Origin: Spirochaetaceae bacterium
GTDB taxonomy: Bacteria > Spirochaetota > Spirochaetia > DSM-27196 > SLAA01
Direction of reading: 5' to 3'
Assembly (NCBI GenBank): GCA_007695055.1
Contig: REEM01000092.1
Location: 1-37,084 of the forward strand
Length of the DNA stretch: 37,084 nucleotides
The notes under the pieces are model-generated. The model did no database searches. It worked only from the letters and a program-made list of their open reading frames with translations, and was not told the origin of the DNA. Shown here piece after piece: positions 27,823 to 36,591 of this stretch. The position numbers were made by a program, and so were the translations under genes. Position 1 is the stretch's first letter, and every line of letters begins with the position of its first letter.

Positions 27823-29397
27823 TCACGCCTTGAGCTCCTTCAGCACCTCACGAACAATCTGAGCGATATTTTCTGCTGAGTAGCCTGTTCCTGCCCCGTT
27901 CGAGCCAGTCACGTTCGAGGCAGACAGGCTTGAAGCAGACACCGGACCCGCTGTGTTGGACGATTGTGCTACCACACCCTGGGCAAGGCTATAGGCCTCT
28001 GGGGGCGGTGCCCCTGTCTCGTAGGCCAGCCGCTTGATATTGAGCAGATGCTGAACACTAATATTATCACTGACAATAGACCCGCCGATTCCGCCGGGGG
28101 CTAGAGTCATTGAGGGCATGAGTCCAGTCGTAGACCCCACCGCGCCCATAGAAGCCCAGGTATTCACAATAATGCGAAAGGCTGGCTTTTCTATGCCAAA
28201 GGCCAGAATCACTTCCTCGTCGCGGGCATGGATCACCAGTGAGTGCCCGTCACCACCGAACTTTAGCAGCTCAATACAACGCTCACAACCGGCATGCCAG
28301 TCCTTCTCCACGTAGAAGCCTAAGACCGTGGTGAGTTTCTCACGGCTTAAGGGGTAGTCCTTTCCAACACCCTTCAGATCTGCCACCAACACACGAGCCC
28401 AACCTGGAACGCTAATTCCTGCCAGCTCAGCGAGTGCTTGTGGCGTCTTACCTACGCTGCGCGGATTGATGGCCCCAGAGGGATCAAACAAACAGCGCGC
28501 AACGGCCTGCTGCTGATCGGGATCCAGCCAGTAGGCTCCGTTCTTTTTCATTTCAGCCCGGAGCTGCTCGGCTATGGGCGCATCTGCTACCACCGCCTGC
28601 TCGGTTGCACAAATGACCGAACAGTCAAAAGCCTTGCTATTGACGATGTCGGAAGCTGCTTTAGCTACATCTGCGCTCCGGTCTACATAGACCGGCACGT
28701 TGCCCGGCCCCACCCCAATTGCAGGTTTGCCTACGCTGTGTGCAGCACGAACCATGGGAGTTCCACCAGTCGCCAGAATGAGTGACACCGCGTAGTGCCG
28801 CATGAGTTCCTGCGTACCCTCCAGGCTGAGGTTCTCTATGCAACTCACCAGACCCTTGGGCATGCCCGCCTTCTCGCCCGCTTCGGCCATGATGCGCACT
28901 GTTTCCAGGCAGCATTTTCGAGCCGAGGGATGGGGTGCAATGATGGCGGCGTTGCGAGCCTTGACAGCAATGAGCACCTTGTACATTACGGTCGATGTCG
29001 GGTTTGTTGATGGCACCAAACAGGCCACCACACCCACCGGCCAGCCAATTTCAACAATCTTCTTTTCTTCATCGCGGCGAAGCACACCAACCGTGGGTGT
29101 GTCCTTGATTGAGTCCCACACGCCCTGGCTTCCGAGCTTGTTCTTGAGCGCCTTGTGGGCGGGTACCCCGTAACCGGTCTCTTCATGAGCCATTTGTCCA
29201 AGACGCTCGGAGTTCCGGTAGGCGGCTTCGGCCATGGCAGCACAAATACGGTCTACCTGCTCCTGAGATGTATGGAAAAAGGCCCTTTGAGCCTCGCGTG
29301 CCTCAACCGCAAGTCGCCGCGACTCCTGCACCGAAACCAAGTCGCGGTCATACCCGGTGTATTCCTGCATGTCTCTCTCCTTCGCTTGTGTACCCAT
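27823..29397 (-). CDS. eutE: CoA-acylating acetaldehyde dehydrogenase EutE with C-terminal encapsulation peptide
   Basis: 'GWPVGVVACLVPSTNPTSTVMYKVLIAVKARNAAIIAPHPSA', 'NSKAFDCSVICATEQAVV'; C-term 'SAENIAQIVREVLKELKA'. Confidence 0.93.
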   Translation of the reverse strand: MGTQAKERDMQEYTGYDRDLVSVQESRRLAVEAREAQRAFFHTSQEQVDRICAAMAEAAYRNSERLGQMAHEETGYGVPAHKALKNKLGSQGVWDSIKDTPTVGVLRRDEEKKIVEIGWPVGVVACLVPSTNPTSTVMYKVLIAVKARNAAIIAPHPSARKCCLETVRIMAEAGEKAGMPKGLVSCIENLSLEGTQELMRHYAVSLILATGGTPMVRAAHSVGKPAIGVGPGNVPVYVDRSADVAKAASDIVNSKAFDCSVICATEQAVVADAPIAEQLRAEMKKNGAYWLDPDQQQAVARCLFDPSGAINPRSVGKTPQALAELAGISVPGWARVLVADLKGVGKDYPLSREKLTTVLGFYVEKDWHAGCERCIELLKFGGDGHSLVIHARDEEVILAFGIEKPAFRIIVNTWASMGAVGSTTGLMPSMTLAPGGIGGSIVSDNISVQHLLNIKRLAYETGAPPPEAYSLAQGVVAQSSNTAGPVSASSLSASNVTGSNGAGTGYSAENIAQIVREVLKELKA

Positions 29398-29412
29398 GGG
29401 AGCTCAGACCGC

Positions 29413-30069
29413 TTAGTACTTAAGCGGGTTCGAAGCAACCTCAAGCACGGCGTCGGCGAAGGCCTGGCAGGCCGCCTTGCATGCGCTCTGACTACCAGAA
29501 AGCAAAGCGCCGCCAAAGTTGGTTTCTGACGGGGGTTTGAACCATACACGCATTGTCACTTCAGCCGCCTTGAGTGCCGCATCTATTCCGTAGGTAGCCT
29601 CAATAGGCTGCGAAATGAGGTATGAGAGTGATGTACCTTCAGGCACACCGGCCATGTTGCTCAGGAATGCTCCCGAACGGGAAACGGTGTGCGCAAAGTA
29701 CGCCGAGCCGTCATCATCCGAGGCGGAGTAGAACCAGGCTTCGCCCTCACAGTACTGTATAGCTGCATTGAGCCCGGATCGAACCTCGGCAGGATCGGGG
29801 CCAGCGAGAATGCCAATTACCTCGCCGGAGAGTTTGCCGGACGCATGCCCGGAACCGGCGTAGAAGCTCTGCCCGTACACCACCTGCACCTCGGCCATCT
29901 TTGTGGCTTCGTCCATGGCTACGTAGAGCGGGTCGTCCATGTTGCAGGTAATGAGTGCAATGCTGCGCTGGTTGGGCTTGAGTTCAAGCTCCTTGGCATA
30001 GTCCGGATGCACATTCGGAATAATACGTGCCGAGAGAATTGTCGGCTTTAATGGATCATGAATTGCCAT
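29413..30069 (-). CDS. eutL: EutL, tandem-BMC shell protein
   Basis: 'ARIIPNVHPDYAKELELKPNQRSIALITCNMDDPLYVAMDEATKMAEVQVVYGQSFYAGSGHASGKLSGEVIGILAGPDPAEV'. Confidence 0.93.
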   Translation of the reverse strand: MAIHDPLKPTILSARIIPNVHPDYAKELELKPNQRSIALITCNMDDPLYVAMDEATKMAEVQVVYGQSFYAGSGHASGKLSGEVIGILAGPDPAEVRSGLNAAIQYCEGEAWFYSASDDDGSAYFAHTVSRSGAFLSNMAGVPEGTSLSYLISQPIEATYGIDAALKAAEVTMRVWFKPPSETNFGGALLSGSQSACKAACQAFADAVLEVASNPLKY

Positions 30070-30083
30070 TGTTCCACTCCTTC

Positions 30084-31031
30084 TTACGCGTTCTCGCCTG
30101 AGATTTTCAGGCGGAGCTGGACGCCACTGGCCTGATACTTCAGATACTTCTTCACCTGCTCAACAATGAATGCACCGGCCTCAAGCGGGTTGGTACCTCC
30201 ATTGCGGGTAATCATACAAAAGGCATCGCGGTCGCCGTCGGTTTTACCCTTTGTCGGCTTATAGCCCATGTAGGCGCTCATTGCATCGGCAACACCCAGT
30301 CCCGGGCGTTCGCCAATGAGCATGACTACAACATCGGCCCCGACTATATCGTTCACCGAGTTCATAATTCCCACCCGCGCATACTTCACAAAGAAGGGCG
30401 TGCCGCTACTAATGCCCGCAGATTTCAGACCCTGCTCAATGACCGGGAGAATCTCGTCCACATTGTTGCGAATAGCGGCGGCACTCAGTCCGTCACCAAC
30501 CACAATTTGAACCTGAGGATTCTTGGTGCATTTTTCAGCGACAAGCTTTGCACCCTCATCCGAGAGGAGCCGCCCAAGGTCAGGGCGAATAAGAAACTCC
30601 TGCTTGTCCGAGACACGGCTTTGTACCGTAAACAGCCCAGCCTTTTCTACGACCTCGGGTTCCACCTCACTGTGTATTGCGTCCTGCGTCACACCGTGGT
30701 CGGCCTGAAACAGAAGAAGCGAACTTGTGGTGGGGCGTGAGCCCGCGCGGCCAACCGCAATACGTGCTCCGGTCGAGGCCTTGAGATTTCGCAGCCCGTC
30801 CATATCCATGGGATTCTTCACCCCTACCTGTGCACGAGCTTCCTTGGTGGTGGGGTCTGGAAGATCCAGCACCAATCCGCCAACGGCCGCGCCGCTGGGC
30901 GCAGTCGCTGAGCTGGCCCCGGATGCACCGTTTGAACCCGATCCGGCTGCAGCGGAGGCTCCACTGCCCAGTTCCTTGAGGACCGCTTGTACGATTGCCT
31001 CAATCTGGTCTTTAGTGTTGTCCATATCCAT
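30084..31031 (-). CDS. eutC: Ethanolamine ammonia-lyase small subunit with N-terminal encapsulation-peptide-like helix and long linker
   Basis: N-term 'DQIEAIVQAVLKEL' plus G/A/S linker; core 'ARIAVGRAGSRPTTSSLLLFQADHGVTQDAIHSEV', 'GERPGLGVADAMSAYM', 'MITRNGGTNPLEAG'. Confidence 0.95.
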   Translation of the reverse strand: MDMDNTKDQIEAIVQAVLKELGSGASAAAGSGSNGASGASSATAPSGAAVGGLVLDLPDPTTKEARAQVGVKNPMDMDGLRNLKASTGARIAVGRAGSRPTTSSLLLFQADHGVTQDAIHSEVEPEVVEKAGLFTVQSRVSDKQEFLIRPDLGRLLSDEGAKLVAEKCTKNPQVQIVVGDGLSAAAIRNNVDEILPVIEQGLKSAGISSGTPFFVKYARVGIMNSVNDIVGADVVVMLIGERPGLGVADAMSAYMGYKPTKGKTDGDRDAFCMITRNGGTNPLEAGAFIVEQVKKYLKYQASGVQLRLKISGENA

Positions 31032-31036
31032 CCTCC

Positions 31037-32404
31037 TTAGCGCTGCAGAAAGAACGAGGCGTCACCGGCCTTCGCCGTAAGCACACCGTTTTCTATGAGT
31101 CCGTGTTTTTCCATCCAGCACTCAAACTCAGGCAGCGGCCTCAGTCCCATGAGATTCCGGAGGCTCATTGCGTCGTTATAGCTGGTACACTGATAACTGA
31201 GCATTGGGTCGTCGCCCAAGGGCACACCCATGAAGTAGTTACAGCCCGCAGCCGACAGCAGTACCGCAAGGTTCTCAATGTCGTTCTGAGTCGCAAGCGC
31301 ATGGTTGGTGTAGCAGGCGTCAACACCCATTGAAACCCCGGTGAGTTTCCCCATGAAATGGTCTTCCAGTCCGGCGCGAGTGATCTGCACCGAGTCAAGC
31401 AGGTACTCAGGACCGATGAAGCCAACCACGGTGTTCACCTGAAAGGGCTCATAGCGCTTGGCAAAACCATACTTGCGCGCCTCAAGTGTGACCTGGTCGG
31501 CTCCATGATGTGCATCTGCAGAGAGATCCGCCCCCTGGCCGGTTTCAAAATACATGTAGTTTGGCCCCGGAGTCACGCAATACTTCTTTGCCATGTCATA
31601 GGCCTCGTCGAGCATGTTGACATTGACACCAAAACTCTCGTTGGCTGTTTCGGTACCGGCAATGCTCTGGAAAATAAGCCCGGCCGGAGCGCCACGCTTG
31701 ACCGCATCCATTTGGGTCGTTACATGCGCCAAGAGACAGTTCTGCGTAGGAATTTCCCAGCGCTCAATGACCTCCCAGGTCATTTCCAGCAACCGGGTCA
31801 CACTCGCGAGTGAGTCGTCTACCGGGTTAATGCCAATAACGCTGTCACCGGAACCAAGGCTGAGGCCCTCATAGGTCTCGGCCCGGATACCCTCAACCGA
31901 GTCGGTTGGGTGGTTCGGCTGATTGCGCGAGGCCAAGGTACCAGGCAGCCCAATGGTGTTGTTGCAGTGAGCGACAATGCGAATCTTACTGGCGCCGAGC
32001 ATGAGATCCATGTTGGACATGAGTTTTGCAACCGCAGCCACCATCTCTGAAGTAAGTCCACGCGAGATGCGGCGAATCATGGAGCCGTCGGTTGTGTCAG
32101 CAAGAATCCACTCGCGGAGCTGCCCAACGGTCCAGTTCTTGATCTCTTCATAGATGGGAAGATTCACCGCGTCCTGAATGACACGGGTTATCTCGTCCTC
32201 CTCATACGGCACTACCGGATTCTCCCGGAGCGCCCACAGCGGCAGTTCGGCCAGCACAAACTTAGCCGCCATACGCTCAGAGGCAGTCTCGGCGGCAATT
32301 CCGGCCAGTTGGTCTCCTGACTTCAGCTCGTTTGCTTTAGCCAGCAGCTCCTTAATACTCCGGAATTGGTAAGTTTCACCAAACAGCTTGGTTTTCAGGG
32401 TCAT
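31037..32404 (-). CDS. eutB: Ethanolamine ammonia-lyase large subunit
   Basis: 'RGLTSEMVAAVAKLMSNMDLM', 'TIGLPGTLASRNQPNHPTDSVEGI', 'GLSLGSGDSVIGINPVDDS', 'YFETGQGADLSADAHHGADQVTLEAR', 'MGVDACYTNHA'. Confidence 0.97.
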   Translation of the reverse strand: MTLKTKLFGETYQFRSIKELLAKANELKSGDQLAGIAAETASERMAAKFVLAELPLWALRENPVVPYEEDEITRVIQDAVNLPIYEEIKNWTVGQLREWILADTTDGSMIRRISRGLTSEMVAAVAKLMSNMDLMLGASKIRIVAHCNNTIGLPGTLASRNQPNHPTDSVEGIRAETYEGLSLGSGDSVIGINPVDDSLASVTRLLEMTWEVIERWEIPTQNCLLAHVTTQMDAVKRGAPAGLIFQSIAGTETANESFGVNVNMLDEAYDMAKKYCVTPGPNYMYFETGQGADLSADAHHGADQVTLEARKYGFAKRYEPFQVNTVVGFIGPEYLLDSVQITRAGLEDHFMGKLTGVSMGVDACYTNHALATQNDIENLAVLLSAAGCNYFMGVPLGDDPMLSYQCTSYNDAMSLRNLMGLRPLPEFECWMEKHGLIENGVLTAKAGDASFFLQR

Positions 32405-32461
32405 AAGCTCAACTCCTTAGCCGCCCCATTTTGGGACATGTCCCGCAACGTTCACAGGGCG

Positions 32462-33913
32462 TCAGCGATAAAACACCAGCGTCTTAATAGAGAGTGGCAC
32501 TACACGACCGGCAAGTATTGGCTCGCCAATATCAATGAAGTCCCCTTCTCCCAGTCCCACCTGATCTATACTCACAACGCCAAGATCCGGAGCCACGGCC
32601 TTAACCGTTTGTCCAAGACTCTGGGCATAGTCCTGTTCCAGAATGAGCACCAAAGGCGCTCCCGGCCTGAGCGTTTGCGCCGCAAACTCCGACAATGCGT
32701 TTGCGGTCGTCGAGAGCATGGCGTAACTCATGTCCTCCGGCAGATCCAAGGCCAGGGCAAAGCCAATCTCACGGGTATGCGCGTCCCACCGTGTTATGGC
32801 GAGGTTAAGCATTTCCAACACCCGCGTGTGATCAGAGAAGTCCTGTTCACCAAGTCGGGGCTGAATCACGGCCAGGTTCCGAAGTGGCAGAATACTGCCG
32901 TCGGTCCAGATCGTGCTCCCGCTTAGGGTTATGGTCTGACTTGCGGCACCAAGCACCGTGGCCCTGAGCGTTTCATCCGGTGGGAGGATCTTGAGCTCAC
33001 GTAGCCGCGGGTTGCGCCGCAAGGACTGTGCAAAGAGCGGGCCGACATCGTTATGCACCGCAATTTCGGCCAGTCCTTCAATTTCTATTGGCCGGTAGTA
33101 GTAGTGCGCCACCCCGCCGGAGAAGAACACCACTGTTGAGTCCTCTGCCCCAATGAGTGGCGGACTTAGCTGCAACTTCTCACCCAGACTGCTGAGCCGC
33201 CCCTGCGCCAGATCCGCAGTAAGTTCGGCCATGCAGTCGCAGAACTCCCGCAGGGCAGATATTTCAGGCTTGAGCCCCACCTCTATGGGCAGACTCAGGT
33301 GCTCAACAATCATGCGACCTGGTCCAGCCACATGACGCACGGTACCGCTTGTCTGTTCAAGGACAATCTGACGCCCGCCCACCGCAAGGCCGGAAGACGA
33401 AAGGTGCCTCCCCATCCGGAAGATCGCCGCGTTCGCGGTTCCTCCCCCAATGTCGATATTGGTCACCTGCGCGTAGTTCTTGGCAGAGTACGCAGCAGCG
33501 CCTGAGCCGCGCCCGGCAATCTGCGCCTCAACGTTTGGACCGGCAACCGTAACCACAAAGTCGCCAGCGTAGCCCGAAAGGGCGTCCAGCATGATGTCGG
33601 CGTTCTTGGTGCGAGCAATCTCTCCGGTAATGATTACCGCCCCGGTCTCCACCTCTTTTGGGTTGATTCCGGCGTTTGCGTACTCACGTTCGACAATTGC
33701 TACCAAGGCATCGGCGTCGATTTCGTCCGGTGAAAGCAGAGGTGTAAAACTAATGCCACTTTCATAGAGCACCGAGCGCGCCGACACCTCAATCCGGGGA
33801 ATCTGCCCGCCGCTTGCCGCGTTTCGCAACTGCAAACGGGAGAAAACTACCTGAGTTGTAGTGGTGCCGACATCAATTCCGACGCTCAGCAGCTCACGGC
33901 CGTCACTGGACAT
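32462..33913 (-). CDS. eutA: Ethanolamine ammonia-lyase reactivating factor EutA
   Basis: 'LLSVGIDVGTTTTQVVFSRLQLRN', 'AVIITGEIARTKNADIMLDALSGYAGDFVVTVAGPNVEAQIAGRGSGAAAYS', 'NIDIGGGTANAAIF'. Confidence 0.93.
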   Translation of the reverse strand: MSSDGRELLSVGIDVGTTTTQVVFSRLQLRNAASGGQIPRIEVSARSVLYESGISFTPLLSPDEIDADALVAIVEREYANAGINPKEVETGAVIITGEIARTKNADIMLDALSGYAGDFVVTVAGPNVEAQIAGRGSGAAAYSAKNYAQVTNIDIGGGTANAAIFRMGRHLSSSGLAVGGRQIVLEQTSGTVRHVAGPGRMIVEHLSLPIEVGLKPEISALREFCDCMAELTADLAQGRLSSLGEKLQLSPPLIGAEDSTVVFFSGGVAHYYYRPIEIEGLAEIAVHNDVGPLFAQSLRRNPRLRELKILPPDETLRATVLGAASQTITLSGSTIWTDGSILPLRNLAVIQPRLGEQDFSDHTRVLEMLNLAITRWDAHTREIGFALALDLPEDMSYAMLSTTANALSEFAAQTLRPGAPLVLILEQDYAQSLGQTVKAVAPDLGVVSIDQVGLGEGDFIDIGEPILAGRVVPLSIKTLVFYR

Positions 33914-33924
33914 GTATCACTCGG

Positions 33925-34221
33925 TCAGGCTTTTCCGCCGCCGGTGCTCGGAAGGATCTGCTCAACATCGCCGTGGGGCCGTGGAATCACATGCACGCTG
34001 ACCAACTCACCAACACGCTGTGCTGCCGCCGCACCGGCATCTGTAGCTGCCTTTACCGCACCAACATCGCCCCTGACCATAACGGTAACCAAACCGCCGC
34101 CAATGTACTCCTTGCCAATCAGCTGCACATTTGCAGCCTTAACCATAGCATCTGCCGCCTCAATAGCTCCGACAAGGCCCTTGGTCTCAATCATTCCGAG
34201 TGCGGTTAACTGCATTGCCAT
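33925..34221 (-). CDS. BMC-H hexameric shell protein (EutM-like)
   Basis: '[81 protein letters not shown]'. Confidence 0.95.
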   Translation of the reverse strand: MAMQLTALGMIETKGLVGAIEAADAMVKAANVQLIGKEYIGGGLVTVMVRGDVGAVKAATDAGAAAAQRVGELVSVHVIPRPHGDVEQILPSTGGGKA

Positions 34222-34281
34222 AACTCCCTCCGATAGTGTGTGTCGTTTCTTGGCGCCATTCCGACGCCTCTCCGTGTGTTC

Positions 34282-34572
34282 TTATTCCTTGCGAAATGTA
34301 GTCTTGTGATTCAATTCTAATGAGTCCAGAATTCCAACGATAGCGGCATCTACGGCCGCATCCACAGTGGCCTCGGTGTGCCGGGCCGAGCTACCCTCTG
34401 CCACAAAAACCAGCTCACCCTCACCCGCCCCGACGGTGTCGACCGCTATAAAGGGTTCGCCATAGAGTTCGTTCTCGGGAGTGGCTTTCTGCACCACCAG
34501 AAGTTTGCGGCCTACGAGCTTGCCTTCCTTAACGGTTGAGACCGCACTACCAACAACCCTTGCAATGATCAT
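34282..34572 (-). CDS. BMC-P (EutN/CcmL) pentameric shell vertex protein
   Basis: MIIARVVGSAVSTVKEGKLVGRKLLVVQKATPE...AVDTVGAGEGELVFVAEGSSARHT. Confidence 0.93.
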   Translation of the reverse strand: MIIARVVGSAVSTVKEGKLVGRKLLVVQKATPENELYGEPFIAVDTVGAGEGELVFVAEGSSARHTEATVDAAVDAAIVGILDSLELNHKTTFRKE

Positions 34573-34824
34573 ACCGGCTCCTTCGGCCGCGGCACGGCCA
34601 ATGAGCAGTGCACTGCGTTATCACCCCACCTGTTGCGGCGGGCATGAACGAGCAACGCACCACATGTCTCAACAATAAACCCGGGCAATGGAATCCGCAA
34701 CCAAAACTTGTCATATGTTCCGTGACATTGAACGCCTGCTTGTTGCAACCTTCGCCAGACACAACAGTTCAAAATCCTGGGGCTGCCCCAACCGCGGCGC
34801 ATTGAGATCTGCGACAAACTGCAA

Positions 34825-34873
34825 ATTATAACCGGCTGTAGGCAAAATGATATCACTTTGCTATCGTTTTGCC
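34825..34873 (-). promoter_or_regulatory. Putative BMC-operon promoter (-10 TATAAT on minus strand) with near-perfect 12-bp inverted repeat just upstream
   Basis: -10 at 34825-34830; arms GGCAAAATGATA (34841-34852) and TATCGTTTTGCC (34862-34873), one mismatch, 9-nt spacer; no good -35. Confidence 0.6.
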
Positions 34874-34994
34874 CCTATACGCGGCCCGCGCGAGACTATA
34901 CCTACCCCGGTAGCGACCGGTCGAGCGCAGGTGGATTGCCAGACGGCCAAACAAGCGGTAATGTCGACACGGAGATGAAGGAGATAGAGGCGAG

Positions 34995-35243
34995 ATGAAC
35001 CCACCAAAGATTGTGATTATGACGGTGAAAGGAAGTGAGACCGCAATAACCGAGTACACCGGGGACGACTCCCGTGAGGCGGTATTGGCGTTTGTGGAAG
35101 AGGAGCGGAAGGCGGGCTTTGCTACTGCCTACCGGTATACCGGGTCGGCCGACAGCACGGGAATGCCTATGTACCGCGAGATGGGCGGCCCGGACTCCCG
35201 CCCAATCCCAACCGAGGCGGTTACCTTAGCAGACAGCGAGTGA
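34995..35243 (+). CDS. Small hypothetical protein (82 aa)
   Basis: MNPPKIVIMTVKGSETAITEYTGDDSREAVLAFVEEERKAGFATAYRYTG...; AAGGAGATAG upstream. Confidence 0.55.
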   Translation: MNPPKIVIMTVKGSETAITEYTGDDSREAVLAFVEEERKAGFATAYRYTGSADSTGMPMYREMGGPDSRPIPTEAVTLADSE

Positions 35244-35272
35244 CCGGAGCTAGGCTGCGCGGCCCGCTTCAC

Positions 35273-35338
35273 CGGGGAGCAAGCGGAGCCGGGGAGCAAG
35301 CGGAGCCGGGGAGCAAGCGGAGCCGGGGAGCAAGCGGC
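35273..35338. repeat. 17-bp tandem repeat (CGGGGAGCAAGCGGAGC), ~4 copies, between convergent genes
   Basis: Direct reading of the repeated unit. Confidence 0.93.
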
Positions 35339-35341
35339 GGG

Positions 35342-36589
35342 CTACCAGCCCACCGCCAGGTACATGCCTGCCCCAAGCCCGCGCATAGTGAAGGCACCAA
35401 GGGGCTCGGGTGCTGCTGAGCGGAACTGCAGTCCCAGCTCAAAGGCGCGGAAAGGTGCACGAATTCCCAGCACGGTCTCGTACAGGAAGTCGCGGTGACC
35501 GACACCAATGGACAGTATATTGAGCGGGAAGAAGTTGCCCTCTACCGCAACTCCGGCGTTGAGACGAGGATAGGCTCCAAAGATCATTTGGCCGCTTGGC
35601 ACGACATCTACAAAGGGAACGGTAAAGCGGTAGAAACCGCCGACCGCAATAGGCAGGTAGATGTCGGGCCGGTCGCCGCTCTCGAGCGTGCGCGTGTCAA
35701 TATCGCCATCGTCCTCTGTCGTGGTAAAGGGGTCATCGTCGTCAAGCAATGGATCCAGAATGCCTTTGGTCTCAAAGGTACCGCTGAGCCCTTCATTCTC
35801 TATGGCGTAGCCCGGGCGGGCAGGAAGAATGGGGATGCCGGTTATAGATGCCCCGTAGCGTGGTATACCGCGTTCATCTGGGCGAATCATGCCGAGGTCA
35901 ATGTGAACGCCAACCCCAACCAGGCCATCCTCACCAAGCGATGTGTAGATATCGCCCTCTACCGCATAACTTCCACGAATGGTGCCGTCGGCGTTGGTTT
36001 CAAAACTGAAGCTGGTCTTGGTGTTGCTGTCAGTCCAGATGAGGGGCACAAAGGCGCCAACCTTTACCCCAAAAATGAACTGCCGCCACTGGTATGAGCC
36101 GTAGATGCCGGTTTTGTTGAAGGACCTCTGAACCATCTCGGCCGAACCGCTGTATCGTTCACCAAGTACGTTCCCCTGGGCAAACAGCTCCACCAGGTCT
36201 TTGTCCACCGTGAAACGAGACAGGTTATCTGTGGTGGAGTACAGACCAAAGCCAACACCAAAGCGCCGCAGATGGAAGACCGCGTGCCCCTCACCCCGTG
36301 AGGTAAATGCAGCCCGGCCACCACGGTCAGGTGTGGAGTCGGCTATATCGTCCAGATCAATGACCAGGGTCTCGGAGAGAATGTCAGAAACACTGAAGTA
36401 GCTGTTTCCGAATGCGAACTCACCACCGCCACCGAGTTCAAACACCTGTCGGGGGCCAGCCGAAAGCAGAGCTGGATTTGTGTCGTGATTGAAGCTCCGA
36501 ATGCCGTTGTTTGCAGACAGCACAGCCGGGCTGAGACATACGACCAAAACGATACCTGCAAAGAAGAGAGGTCTTGTTAGGTTTTTCAT
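35342..36589 (-). CDS. Putative exported/outer-membrane beta-barrel-like hypothetical protein
   Basis: Signal peptide MKNLTRPLFFAGIVLVVCLSPAVLSA; repeated alternating aromatic/glycine strands, C-terminal 'RGLGAGMYLAVGW'. Confidence 0.6.
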   Translation of the reverse strand: MKNLTRPLFFAGIVLVVCLSPAVLSANNGIRSFNHDTNPALLSAGPRQVFELGGGGEFAFGNSYFSVSDILSETLVIDLDDIADSTPDRGGRAAFTSRGEGHAVFHLRRFGVGFGLYSTTDNLSRFTVDKDLVELFAQGNVLGERYSGSAEMVQRSFNKTGIYGSYQWRQFIFGVKVGAFVPLIWTDSNTKTSFSFETNADGTIRGSYAVEGDIYTSLGEDGLVGVGVHIDLGMIRPDERGIPRYGASITGIPILPARPGYAIENEGLSGTFETKGILDPLLDDDDPFTTTEDDGDIDTRTLESGDRPDIYLPIAVGGFYRFTVPFVDVVPSGQMIFGAYPRLNAGVAVEGNFFPLNILSIGVGHRDFLYETVLGIRAPFRAFELGLQFRSAAPEPLGAFTMRGLGAGMYLAVGW

Positions 36590-36591
36590 GG

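Noticed and set aside
34573-34820. Cobalamin riboswitch in the BMC-operon leader
   Set aside because: Expected because EutBC needs AdoCbl, but no recognisable B12-box sequence was seen by eye; an Infernal scan would be decisive.
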